In this document: positions 1 through 5,972 of the stretch, one piece after another
Layout of the letters: every line of letters begins with the position of its first letter
Numbering within the stretch: position 1 is the first letter of the stretch
DNA from: an uncultured Lachnospiraceae bacterium
GTDB lineage: Bacteria; Bacillota; Clostridia; Lachnospirales; Lachnospiraceae
DNA: 7,675 nucleotides
Assembly (NCBI GenBank): GCA_937891165.1
Contig: CALAEX010000174.1
Span: 1 to 7,675, forward strand
Direction: 5' to 3'
The notes under the pieces: model-generated
Database searches by the model: none
Seen by the model: the letters and a program-made list of their open reading frames with translations, nothing else
Told to the model about the DNA's origin: nothing
Translations under genes and position numbers: made by a program

Positions 1-53
1 ACGTACGGTTCAATGAGAGGGAAATAACATATGCTGTTATTTCTCTACTCTAT
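1..53 (+). mobile_element. 3' end of a group II intron (domain V 3' strand and domain VI), cut by the window edge
   Basis: The first 11 bases, ACGTACGGTTC, match the 3' strand of group II intron domain V, which normally pairs with a GAGCCGTAT-like 5' strand lying outside the window. Bases 15-50 fold as domain VI: GAG 15-17 pairs with CTC 48-50, A47 is bulged, AGG 18-20 pairs with TCT 44-46 (one G-U), and GAAATAACA 21-29 pairs with TGTTATTTC 35-43 around a 5-nt loop. A47 is in the place of the branch-point adenosine. Group II introns end in A-pyrimidine, and A52-T53 fits, putting the branch 7 nt from the 3' splice site. The exact boundary and class, and whether the intron still carries a reverse transcriptase, cannot be told from here. 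Confidence 0.82.
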
Positions 54-76
54 TTGTATTTTACACATTGATTAAA

Positions 77-904
77 TTAATTAGTTGTTTTAGAATCTGT
101 ACTTTCATTAGCAGTTTTATCAGTGGCATTTAAATTCTTAATAAATGTTCCAAAATCAACTTCTTCTGTTTTCGTTAACATAGGGTCGTTGATTGGTAAG
201 TCATCTTTTGCGGTAGCAGGTATACTAGGGATAGTGTTATCTTCAACACTATTTCTAAAAAGTGGATTTATAGTATCTTCTGTGTTTTCTGGAAGAAGTG
301 TTCCTTCCGAATAAACAAGAATCTTGCATACAGCAAAATTACCATTATCAATTTGAGCGAATATGTACGTAGAACCTTCTGATTTAGCAGTGACACGACC
401 GCCAGCACTGACAGTAGCAATTGTTCTGTCATGACTAGAGAATTTTGCTGTTTCTACTGTATTTAAAGGTTGGATAATGCGTTCTAGTGTTAATTTTTGT
501 CCAATCGTCATAGATAATTCTAATCTGGAAAATTGAACACTAATCGCAGGTGGACCTACCTTGATTTCGCATGGAAGTGTAACAATAATTTCTTCTCCTT
601 CGGTTATTGTAACTTGAATGGTAGTAGTACCAACAAAGTTAGCAGTTACTGTACCAAATTCATCTACAGAAGCAATAGAAGGAGACGAAGAAACGAAAGT
701 AGCAGTCTGTCCTTCGCTTAAATTGTATACATAAATGGAAAAAGACTTCCCTTTTACAAGAGTTTGGGAACTAACATTTAATTTTATATCTTGAGTTTCC
801 GTTGCCATTGCTTCTACTGTAGGAGTAGAGAATGGACTTGAAGCTCCAAGGAAAAGAATTAAGCCAAACATAAAAAAGCTTTTTTTGTGTTTGATTAGCT
901 TCAT
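77..904 (-). CDS. secreted protein with two bacterial Ig-like (BIG2) domains
   Basis: A 275-residue exported protein of unknown specific role. Residues 1-32 form a signal peptide: a Lys-rich start (KLIKHKK), a hydrophobic core (FFMFGLILFLG), and a likely cut after VEA or AMA near residues 32-34. Two BIG2-like beta-sandwich domains follow, about residues 40-117 and 119-198. Each carries the family pattern of a serine-rich turn, 'IA.V...G.VTA' and a 'G.T.I' strand (SIASVDEFGTVTA at 76-88, TIATVSAGGRVTA at 161-173). Residues 200-275 are polar, rich in Thr, Asn, Asp and Pro, and probably disordered. No LPXTG motif, second membrane segment or other anchor is visible, so it may be released or held by non-covalent contacts. 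BIG2 domains usually serve as surface spacers or adhesive modules. The start is backed by AGGAGG at 911-916, 6 nt from the ATG. It is divergent from a two-component operon, which might control it (inference). Confidence 0.88.
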   Translation of the reverse strand: MKLIKHKKSFFMFGLILFLGASSPFSTPTVEAMATETQDIKLNVSSQTLVKGKSFSIYVYNLSEGQTATFVSSSPSIASVDEFGTVTANFVGTTTIQVTITEGEEIIVTLPCEIKVGPPAISVQFSRLELSMTIGQKLTLERIIQPLNTVETAKFSSHDRTIATVSAGGRVTAKSEGSTYIFAQIDNGNFAVCKILVYSEGTLLPENTEDTINPLFRNSVEDNTIPSIPATAKDDLPINDPMLTKTEEVDFGTFIKNLNATDKTANESTDSKTTN

Positions 905-954
905 GGCTTGCCTCCTAATGGAAAAATCCTTGCGTCACATCCTAGGTCTAAGAT

Positions 955-983
955 ACTATATCTTTTTGTCAGAACAGTGGCAA
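955..983 (-). promoter_or_regulatory. sigma-A type promoter for the BIG2 protein gene
   Basis: On the minus strand, TTGCCA (978-983) and TATAGT (955-960) are spaced by 17 bp. Transcription would begin near 948, giving a leader of about 44 nt that contains the AGGAGG site. Both boxes are close to the TTGACA/TATAAT consensus; no start site has been mapped. Confidence 0.55.
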
Positions 984-1047
984 AATTGTGTTATATATAA
1001 GGCAAATAGGCACTTTAATAAGTTTTTTACTTTACAACATTTTCAGC

Positions 1048-1076
1048 TTGTTTTCTTTGGAAAAATTATTTATACT
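1048..1076 (+). promoter_or_regulatory. sigma-A type promoter for the two-component operon
   Basis: TTGTTT (1048-1053) and TATACT (1071-1076) are separated by 17 bp. A start near 1083 would leave a short leader with AGGAGG at 1100-1105, 9 nt before the response regulator ATG. It faces away from the BIG2 gene promoter, so both lie in one shared 210-bp gap. Confidence 0.6.
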
Positions 1077-1114
1077 AAGGGTATAGATTACGATAGAGCA
1101 GGAGGCGGTGTCAT

Positions 1115-1804
1115 ATGTCATATATCTTGATTGCGGATGATAATCCAGATATTACAAGTATTTTATCTTTGTATGCAGAAAAGGAAGGATTTAAACCAGT
1201 AGTGGCAGCAGATGGCGAGGAAGCAGTGCGTTTATTTAACCAGTATAATCCAGTGGTTGTGTTATTAGATGTTATGATGCCAAAGGAAGATGGTTATGAG
1301 GTTTGCAGAAAAATTCGTGCAAAGTCAGATGTCCCTGTGATTCTTGTGACAGCAAGGGGAGAAGATTTTGAAAAAATTATGGGCTTAGATATTGGAGCAG
1401 ATGACTATATTGTAAAGCCATTTAGTCCAAGTGAAGTGATGGCAAGAGTTCGTGCGGTACTTCGACGTATGACAAAAAGTGAGAAAGAATCGAATGCAAA
1501 TATTTTGAGAGTAGGCAATTTAGAAATCAATTTAGACGAATATACACTTTCTATCAATAATACGAAAATGGCATTGACCAAAAAAGAAATTGAAACAATG
1601 TGGACGTTAGCCAGTAATCCAAATAAAGTATTTACGAGAGATAATTTATTAGATAGTTTATGGGGCTTTGATTATTATGGTGACCCAAGAACTGTAGATT
1701 CTCATATTAAAAGACTTCGTGCAAAATTAGATGCTGTAGAACATCCAAAGTGGAGTATTAAAACAATTTGGGGTGTAGGATATAAGTTTGAAATAGAAGG
1801 ATAA
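1115..1804 (+). CDS. OmpR/PhoB-family DNA-binding response regulator
   Basis: A 229-residue cytoplasmic transcription factor, the usual length for the OmpR/PhoB family. The receiver domain spans about residues 2-118. The acidic pair Asp8-Asp9 sits in ADDNPD, the phospho-acceptor is Asp52 in LLDVMMP, the switch residue is Thr79 in LVTA, and Lys101 is the conserved lysine in KPF. The C-terminal winged-helix domain spans about residues 130-226; its recognition helix is RTVDSHIKRLRAKL (192-205), followed by the wing IWGVGYKF. The start is chosen because AGGAGG lies 9 nt upstream. Only 4 nt separate its stop from the kinase gene, so the two are co-transcribed and the kinase is the expected phosphate donor. 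Target genes are not shown by the sequence; autoregulation and control of the divergent BIG2 gene are the natural guesses. Confidence 0.96.
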   Translation: MSYILIADDNPDITSILSLYAEKEGFKPVVAADGEEAVRLFNQYNPVVVLLDVMMPKEDGYEVCRKIRAKSDVPVILVTARGEDFEKIMGLDIGADDYIVKPFSPSEVMARVRAVLRRMTKSEKESNANILRVGNLEINLDEYTLSINNTKMALTKKEIETMWTLASNPNKVFTRDNLLDSLWGFDYYGDPRTVDSHIKRLRAKLDAVEHPKWSIKTIWGVGYKFEIEG

Positions 1805-1808
1805 CAGA

Positions 1809-3272
1809 ATGCAAACGATAAAACCAAAATATAACCGTCTGTTTTTAAAAACCTATACAAATTTTGCTGTTGTTATTTGTGTGTTTGCTGTTTTGCTTGG
1901 TATGCTTTATATGCAAATGTATGAACGTGCTACGATACAAAATTTTGAACAGCAATTGACAAAGAAGGCAGAGCAAATTTCTAAGCGTTGTTCCCAATAT
2001 TTTAAGGATAAAGCGGCTGTTGATTGGATGAATTATATTATTCTGTTAAGTGAAATTGATGGAACAGAAATTTGGGCGGTATCGAATCCGAATGCTGTAA
2101 GACCATTGGGAACAGATATGGCAATTGGATTAGATGTATCAGCACTTTCTTCAGAGTATGTAGAGATTGCTCAATGTGCTTTTCATAATCAAAAAGAGGC
2201 TAGAACGAAGTTTAGTGCGTATCATGAATGTACAGTAGTAACAATAGGAGTTCCTGTACAAGGTATTAATGGAGAAGTAGCAGGAGCTATTTTATTGAAT
2301 GCTCCTGTAGAAACGCAAAAAGAGGTAGTAGATAGTAGTTGGTATATGATCTTTATGAGTGGTATGGTGGCAATTATAGTAGCATTTGTGATTGCAATTC
2401 CATTTGCAAGAAAATTGACACAACCTATTAAGCAAATGCGGTCTACAGCATTGCAGTTAGCGGCAGGCAATTATCAATCAAAGACAGGGATTGTGCAATA
2501 TGATGAGATTGGAGAATTAGCTTCTACGATTGACTTTTTAGCAGACAAATTGGTAAAAAATGAAGTAGAGAGAAAAAATATGGAGCAAATGCGATTGGAC
2601 TTTTTCGCAAATGTTTCTCATGAACTTCGTACACCGGTAACTGTAGTGCGTGGTTATACCGAATCTTTGGTAGATGGTATTGTAACAGATGAGGAAAGAA
2701 GACAAAAGCATTATGCAAGAATGCTTTTAGAGTGTCAAAATATGGAGCGTTTAGTGGGAGATTTATTATTGCTTTCTAAAATGCAAAATCCAGATTTTGT
2801 GATAGAAAAAGAACCAATTACACTACAGCAAATTTTTAAAGATTTAAGACGTACGGCTTCGGTGATTGCAGAAGAAAAACAGATTAAAATTATTGTATCA
2901 CAGCCAGAAGAACCTTGTATTATTATGGGGGACTATGGAAGACTTCGTCAGATGTTTTTAGTCATTGTGGATAATGCGATTAAGTTTTCTAAAGAAAACT
3001 CTAATATTTATATTACATTAGAGTGTGATAAATATATTACAGTAACAATTCGAGATGAAGGTATTGGTATTTCAGAAGAAGAATTGCCAAATATTTTTGA
3101 CAAATTTTACAAATCGAAGTTGCGACAAAATGCGAAAGGTTCGGGACTTGGATTAGCAATTGCGAGAGAAATTTGTTTAAAGCATGATGGATTGATTAAA
3201 GTAGAGAGTGAAGTTGGAAAAGGAACCAGTTTTTTGTTCAATTTCCCTAAGATGGAAGAAAGAAATACTTGA
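1809..3272 (+). CDS. membrane sensor histidine kinase, partner of the upstream response regulator
   Basis: A 487-residue kinase of standard two-component layout. Membrane helix 1 is about residues 18-38, and an extracellular sensor of about 140 residues follows (38-177). Its strand pattern, including the 'GVPVQGINGEVAGAILLN' stretch, resembles Cache/PAS-type sensors; the ligand is unknown. Membrane helix 2 is about 179-200 and a HAMP linker about 201-253. The dimerisation and phospho-acceptor helix carries His271 in NVSHELRTP. The ATP-binding domain shows the N box (DNAIKFS, Asn389), G1 (DEGIGI, 416-421), an F box around FDKFYKS and G2 (GSGLGLAI, 444-451). All catalytic motifs are intact. The ribosome binding site GAAGG (1796-1800) lies inside the end of the regulator gene, suggesting translational coupling. 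Its stop codon overlaps the -35 box of the following 6S RNA promoter, and no terminator separates the two. Confidence 0.96.
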   Translation: MQTIKPKYNRLFLKTYTNFAVVICVFAVLLGMLYMQMYERATIQNFEQQLTKKAEQISKRCSQYFKDKAAVDWMNYIILLSEIDGTEIWAVSNPNAVRPLGTDMAIGLDVSALSSEYVEIAQCAFHNQKEARTKFSAYHECTVVTIGVPVQGINGEVAGAILLNAPVETQKEVVDSSWYMIFMSGMVAIIVAFVIAIPFARKLTQPIKQMRSTALQLAAGNYQSKTGIVQYDEIGELASTIDFLADKLVKNEVERKNMEQMRLDFFANVSHELRTPVTVVRGYTESLVDGIVTDEERRQKHYARMLLECQNMERLVGDLLLLSKMQNPDFVIEKEPITLQQIFKDLRRTASVIAEEKQIKIIVSQPEEPCIIMGDYGRLRQMFLVIVDNAIKFSKENSNIYITLECDKYITVTIRDEGIGISEEELPNIFDKFYKSKLRQNAKGSGLGLAIAREICLKHDGLIKVESEVGKGTSFLFNFPKMEERNT

Positions 3273-3297
3273 TAATTTGTGAAAAATGTAGTACAAT
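3269..3297 (+). promoter_or_regulatory. sigma-A promoter of 6S RNA, overlapping the kinase stop codon
   Basis: TTGATA (3269-3274) and TACAAT (3292-3297) are separated by 17 bp, a near-consensus sigma-A promoter. The predicted start is near 3304, just before the 5' arm of the 6S RNA terminal helix. The -35 box includes the last base before the TGA and the TGA stop codon (3270-3272) of the kinase gene. Confidence 0.7.
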
Positions 3298-3303
3298 ATG
3301 CTC

Positions 3304-3497
3304 ATGATAGTTCTTATCCTAGGGTGTTCGATACCTCCTGTTATTTTGAACCTACATTACTTTAAAAGGGATTCCTATATTGTTAAGCGGATGTCAGGCC
3401 TCCGTTTGCAGTGGAAGGCAGAAACTTAACTGCGGTCACCCACCTAGCTGTTGCTAGGAGTCAAAATACAGGAAACGGCATCATTGGGATAAGAACT
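3304..3497 (+). ncRNA. ssrS: 6S RNA (regulator of sigma-A RNA polymerase)
   Basis: A non-coding stretch of about 194 nt that folds as one long hairpin with a central open region, as 6S RNA does. The terminal helix is perfect over 11 bp (3309-3319 with 3487-3497). It continues through GGTGTTCG opposite ACGGCATC, the pair of words typical of 6S closing helices. A second helix pairs CCTGT and ATTTTGA (3337-3349, one bulged T) with 3461-3472. The middle holds GTTAAG (3382-3387) opposite CTTAAC (3425-3430) and a small hairpin, CCTAGC-TGTT-GCTAGG (3443-3458). In known bacteria 6S RNA binds the housekeeping holoenzyme in its active site as an open-promoter mimic and serves as template for short product RNAs. 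Length, fold and promoter all fit; the exact ends are estimates. The family call comes from recognised fold and words, not from a covariance search. Confidence 0.8.
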
Positions 3498-3615
3498 GAC
3501 AAAAGAAAACTTACACTTAGATGGCATCACAAAAGATAGGTTTGCCAAGGAGAATACTTTTTTTAAGTACTGAGGATAACCTACATAAGATGGCTTACAT
3601 AGGATAAGATACTAG
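3498..3615 (+). other. structured tail between 6S RNA and its terminator, role unknown
   Basis: This 118-nt non-coding stretch separates the mature-looking 6S end from the terminator. It can form a hairpin in which TAGGTT (3537-3542) pairs with AACCTA (3578-3583), enclosing AATACTT (3553-3559) against AAGTACT (3565-3571) with one mismatch. It repeats short words of the 6S RNA: AACCTACAT (3349-3357 and 3578-3586) and GGATAAGA. AGATGGC occurs twice inside it (3519-3525 and 3588-3594). It may be a removed 3' trailer of the 6S precursor, a decayed duplicate of part of 6S, or a separate small RNA; the sequence does not decide. No ORF with a ribosome binding site was seen. Confidence 0.5.
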
Positions 3616-3641
3616 GGTGTCGCAGAAGCGACACCTTTTTT
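3616..3641 (+). terminator. intrinsic terminator of the 6S RNA transcript
   Basis: GGTGTCGC (3616-3623) pairs perfectly with GCGACACC (3628-3635) around the tetraloop AGAA, followed by six T residues. It would end both 6S transcription and read-through from the two-component operon. Confidence 0.92.
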
Positions 3642-3645
3642 AATT

Positions 3646-3700
3646 CATAGAAAGCGTTTTGTTATAGTAATAGATAAAAATGACAAAACTATTTTCTATG
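3646..3700. repeat. long imperfect dyad upstream of nadE
   Basis: CATAGAAA (3646-3653) is complementary to TTTCTATG (3693-3700), and TTTTGT (3657-3662) to ACAAAA (3683-3688). This gives 14 paired positions per arm with a small internal loop (GCG against CTAT) and a 20-nt centre. The right arm overlaps the -35 box of the proposed nadE promoter, so it could be an operator. If transcribed, it would be a hairpin. No known NAD-regulator motif was recognised. Confidence 0.55.
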
Positions 3701-3709
3701 GACTAAAAA
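3680..3709 (+). promoter_or_regulatory. candidate sigma-A promoter for nadE
   Basis: ATGACA (3680-3685) and TAAAAT (3704-3709) are spaced by 18 bp, leaving a leader of about 40 nt. Because the 6S terminator lies just upstream, nadE needs its own promoter, and this is the best candidate seen. The -35 box lies inside the right arm of the dyad. Confidence 0.4.
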
Positions 3710-3754
3710 TACTTCGCAAGACTTGATTGCAGTGGAAAGGATGGGTTTTTCTAT

Positions 3755-5665
3755 ATGAAAGATGGATTTATCAAAGTAGCAGTAGCAACACCAGAGGTAA
3801 AAGTAGCAGATTGTGAGTGGAATGCACGACAAACAATAAAGTTGATAGAGGAAGCAGAGGAACAAGGCGTGAAAGTACTTGTATTTCCTGAACTTGGAAT
3901 TACAGGATATACTTGTGGAGATTTAGTATTTCAAGATACGTTATTAGAAAATGCAAAGAAAAAAATGTGGGAGATTGTAGATGCTACAGAAGGTAAAGAT
4001 GTGTTTGTATTTGTTGGTCTTCCATTGATGATAAAAGAGAAACTTTATAATGTGGCAGCAGCAATTCAACGTGGAGAATTGCTTGGTTTGATACCAAAGT
4101 ACTATATTCCAAATTATTCAGAGTTTTCAGAGGGAAGATATTTTAAATCTGGAAAGAAAACAGTGACAGAAATTTCAGTAGATGGAGAGCTTGTGTCATT
4201 TGGAATGAATTTATTGTTTACTTGTGAATCGGTAGGAATAACATTGGCGGCAGAAGTTTGTGAAGACTTATGGGCACCAGTGCCTCCAAGTTCTGCTCAT
4301 GCTCTTGCAGGTGCAAATGTGCTTGTTAATTTATCAGCTAGTAATGAAGTAACAGGAAAAGCACAATATCGCAGAGATTTAGTAAAAAATCAGTCCGCAA
4401 GATTGTTTAGTGCTTATTTGTTTGCTTGTGCTGGAGAGGGAGAGTCAACAACAGACCTTGTATTTGGAGGGCATAACTTAATTGCAGAAAATGGATTGTT
4501 GCTTGCAGAGTCTAAGAGTTTTACAACAGGACTTTTAGTAACAGAGATAGATATTGAGCGACTTCGTAATGAGCGTAGAAGAATTGGTAGTTTTGAAGCA
4601 GAAGAGAGAGAAGATTATACCGAAATTTTCTTTTCTTATCCATCTATACAAGCTATGAGTGATACAAAATTGACAAGAACAATAGAACAAACTCCATTTA
4701 TTCCAAGTGGATTAGAAGATAGAAAAAAACGTGCCGAAGAAATTATTATGATTCAAGCAGCAGGATTGAAAAAGAGATTGAAACATACGAATTGTAAATC
4801 CGCAGTAGTTGGTATTTCAGGAGGTTTGGATTCTACACTTGCGTTATTAGTAACTTGTAAAACATTTGATTTACTTGGTTTGTCCAAAGAAGGAATTGTT
4901 TCTGTGACAATGCCTTGTTTTGGTACAACAGATAGAACTTATCAGAATGCTTTAACATTGGCAAAGGAACTTGGTACAACCGTAAGAGAAGTCCCAATTG
5001 CAGAATCGGTAAGAAAGCATTTTGAAGATATCGGACATGATGAAAAAGTACATGATGTAACTTATGAAAATAGTCAAGCCAGAGAACGTACACAAGTATT
5101 GATGGATATTGCAAATGAATGTAATGGTATGGTAATTGGAACAGGAGATATGTCAGAATTGGCACTTGGTTGGGCAACGTATAATGGTGACCATATGTCT
5201 ATGTATGGAGTCAATGCTTCTGTACCAAAGACTTTAGTAAGATATTTAGTTTCCTATTTTGCAGAAGAAGCAACAGGTACGGAACTAGAAAAGGTTTTGA
5301 AGGATATTTTAGATACGCCAGTAAGTCCAGAATTGTTACCTCCAACTGATGGAGAAATTTCTCAGAAGACAGAGGATTTGGTAGGACCTTATGAATTGCA
5401 TGATTTCTTCTTGTACTATATTTTACGATTTGGTTTCCGACCAGAAAAAGTGCTTCGGTTGGCAAAGAAAGCATTTGAAGGTGTATATGAAGAAAAAGTG
5501 ATAGTTCATTGGTTAAAGAATTTCTATCGTAGATTTTTTGCACAGCAGTTTAAACGCTCTTGTTTACCAGATGGTCCAAAGGTAGGAACCATTGGGGTTT
5601 CACCAAGAGGAGATTTGAGAATGCCAAGTGATGCTTGTGCAAGAGAGTGGATGGAAACGCTTTAA
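3755..5665 (+). CDS. nadE: glutamine-dependent NAD+ synthetase
   Basis: A 636-residue cytoplasmic enzyme catalysing the last step of NAD+ synthesis: deamido-NAD+, ATP and glutamine give NAD+, AMP, pyrophosphate and glutamate (EC 6.3.5.1). Residues 1 to about 290 are a nitrilase-type glutaminase domain with the Glu-Lys-Cys triad visible as Glu46 (FPELGIT), Lys115 (IPKYYIP) and Cys169 (AEVCEDLW). Residues from about 325 on are the synthetase domain. It has the ATP pyrophosphatase loop SGGLDS (355-360), the GTGDMSELALGWATYNGDHM block (462-481) and the NASVPKTLVRYL segment (487-498). Length and domain order match the two-domain clostridial form, which draws ammonia from glutamine through an internal tunnel. 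The ATG is supported by an AAAGGATGGG purine stretch 9 nt upstream and by an N-terminus that runs straight into the first beta-strand. The gene appears monocistronic: a terminator precedes it and a terminator-like element follows. All key residues are intact. Confidence 0.97.
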   Translation: MKDGFIKVAVATPEVKVADCEWNARQTIKLIEEAEEQGVKVLVFPELGITGYTCGDLVFQDTLLENAKKKMWEIVDATEGKDVFVFVGLPLMIKEKLYNVAAAIQRGELLGLIPKYYIPNYSEFSEGRYFKSGKKTVTEISVDGELVSFGMNLLFTCESVGITLAAEVCEDLWAPVPPSSAHALAGANVLVNLSASNEVTGKAQYRRDLVKNQSARLFSAYLFACAGEGESTTDLVFGGHNLIAENGLLLAESKSFTTGLLVTEIDIERLRNERRRIGSFEAEEREDYTEIFFSYPSIQAMSDTKLTRTIEQTPFIPSGLEDRKKRAEEIIMIQAAGLKKRLKHTNCKSAVVGISGGLDSTLALLVTCKTFDLLGLSKEGIVSVTMPCFGTTDRTYQNALTLAKELGTTVREVPIAESVRKHFEDIGHDEKVHDVTYENSQARERTQVLMDIANECNGMVIGTGDMSELALGWATYNGDHMSMYGVNASVPKTLVRYLVSYFAEEATGTELEKVLKDILDTPVSPELLPPTDGEISQKTEDLVGPYELHDFFLYYILRFGFRPEKVLRLAKKAFEGVYEEKVIVHWLKNFYRRFFAQQFKRSCLPDGPKVGTIGVSPRGDLRMPSDACAREWMETL

Positions 5666-5670
5666 GATTT

Positions 5671-5814
5671 TAAGAAAGCGAATCTTGATAGTATCTGTTA
5701 GAACACGCTCTCGCTCGGGACGAGACGGAGCAGTACTAGGCTCGAAAAGACCTCGCCAAGGACTGCCGTCTCTTTACGGTTCTGCACAGATACTATCAAG
5801 ATTTGGCTTTTTTT
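5671..5814 (+). terminator. terminator-like element: 18-bp perfect inverted repeat around a GC-rich folded insert
   Basis: The arms 5681-5698 and 5786-5803 are perfectly complementary over 18 bp. Pairing extends outward (AAAGC 5675-5679 with GCTTT 5806-5810, one wobble and one bulge) and inward (5699-5704 with 5779-5784, behind a bulged C5785). Seven T residues (5808-5814) follow, so it can act as the nadE terminator. Unusually, the helix encloses about 75 nt that are markedly richer in G and C than the surroundings and fold on their own: GAGACGG (5722-5728) with CCGTCTC (5766-5772), CAGT (5731-5734) with ACTG (5762-5765). Ordinary terminators have loops of a few nt. It may be a small mobile repeat, or a structured RNA at the end of the nadE transcript. 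Confidence 0.7.
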
Positions 5815-5893
5815 GAAATCCCGAAATTTTTTATTATAACATACCTTTGATAATTTTTTCAAAAGACTTATGGAAGAATTACAAATATTTATT

Positions 5894-5965
5894 TGACTTT
5901 GTCATAATACAAATTTTGAATCATTTGTAAAAATATGTATAAATGAGAATTGTATTATGGAGTCA
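5894..5965. repeat. AT-rich dyad downstream of the FMN-binding-like gene, possible weak bidirectional terminator
   Basis: CATAATACAA (5903-5912) is perfectly complementary to TTGTATTATG (5950-5959), and TGACT (5894-5898) to AGTCA (5961-5965), with an uneven internal loop and a 37-nt centre. It lies between two converging genes, ending 7 nt from the 3' end of the minus-strand gene. Neither side has a clean T-tract, although the plus-strand side runs into ATTATTTTATT, so the terminator role is uncertain. Nothing else was seen in 5815-5893 except AT-rich sequence. Confidence 0.4.
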
Positions 5966-5972
5966 GATTATT

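Noticed and set aside
885..1130. 81-codon plus-strand ORF between the BIG2 and regulator genes
   Set aside because: It lies across the divergent promoter region and overlaps both neighbouring starts. It has no ribosome binding site, and its residue content does not look like a real protein.
3544..3575. Kink-turn in the tail after 6S RNA
   Set aside because: CC-AAG-GA and GA-GG words are present, but the pairing register that keeps the inner stem leaves an extra base and does not give tandem G-A pairs.
4833..5543. Two minus-strand ORFs of 114 and 110 codons inside nadE
   Set aside because: They are antisense shadows of a well-conserved coding region, with low-complexity Leu/His/Tyr-rich products and no start signals.
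5699..5785. GC-rich insert as a tRNA, integron attC site or known self-cleaving ribozyme
   Set aside because: There is no cloverleaf with a T-loop word, no attC core pair, and no hammerhead, twister or pistol core that I can read.
5628..5816. 62-codon plus-strand ORF over the end of nadE
   Set aside because: It is mostly a translation of the inverted-repeat element, with an Arg/Ser-rich product, no ribosome binding site and a start inside nadE.
5916..5943. TTGAAT and TATAAA with 16-bp spacing as a plus-strand promoter
   Set aside because: It points into the 3' end of a minus-strand gene with no plus-strand gene within 700 bp. Such matches are common by chance in AT-rich DNA.
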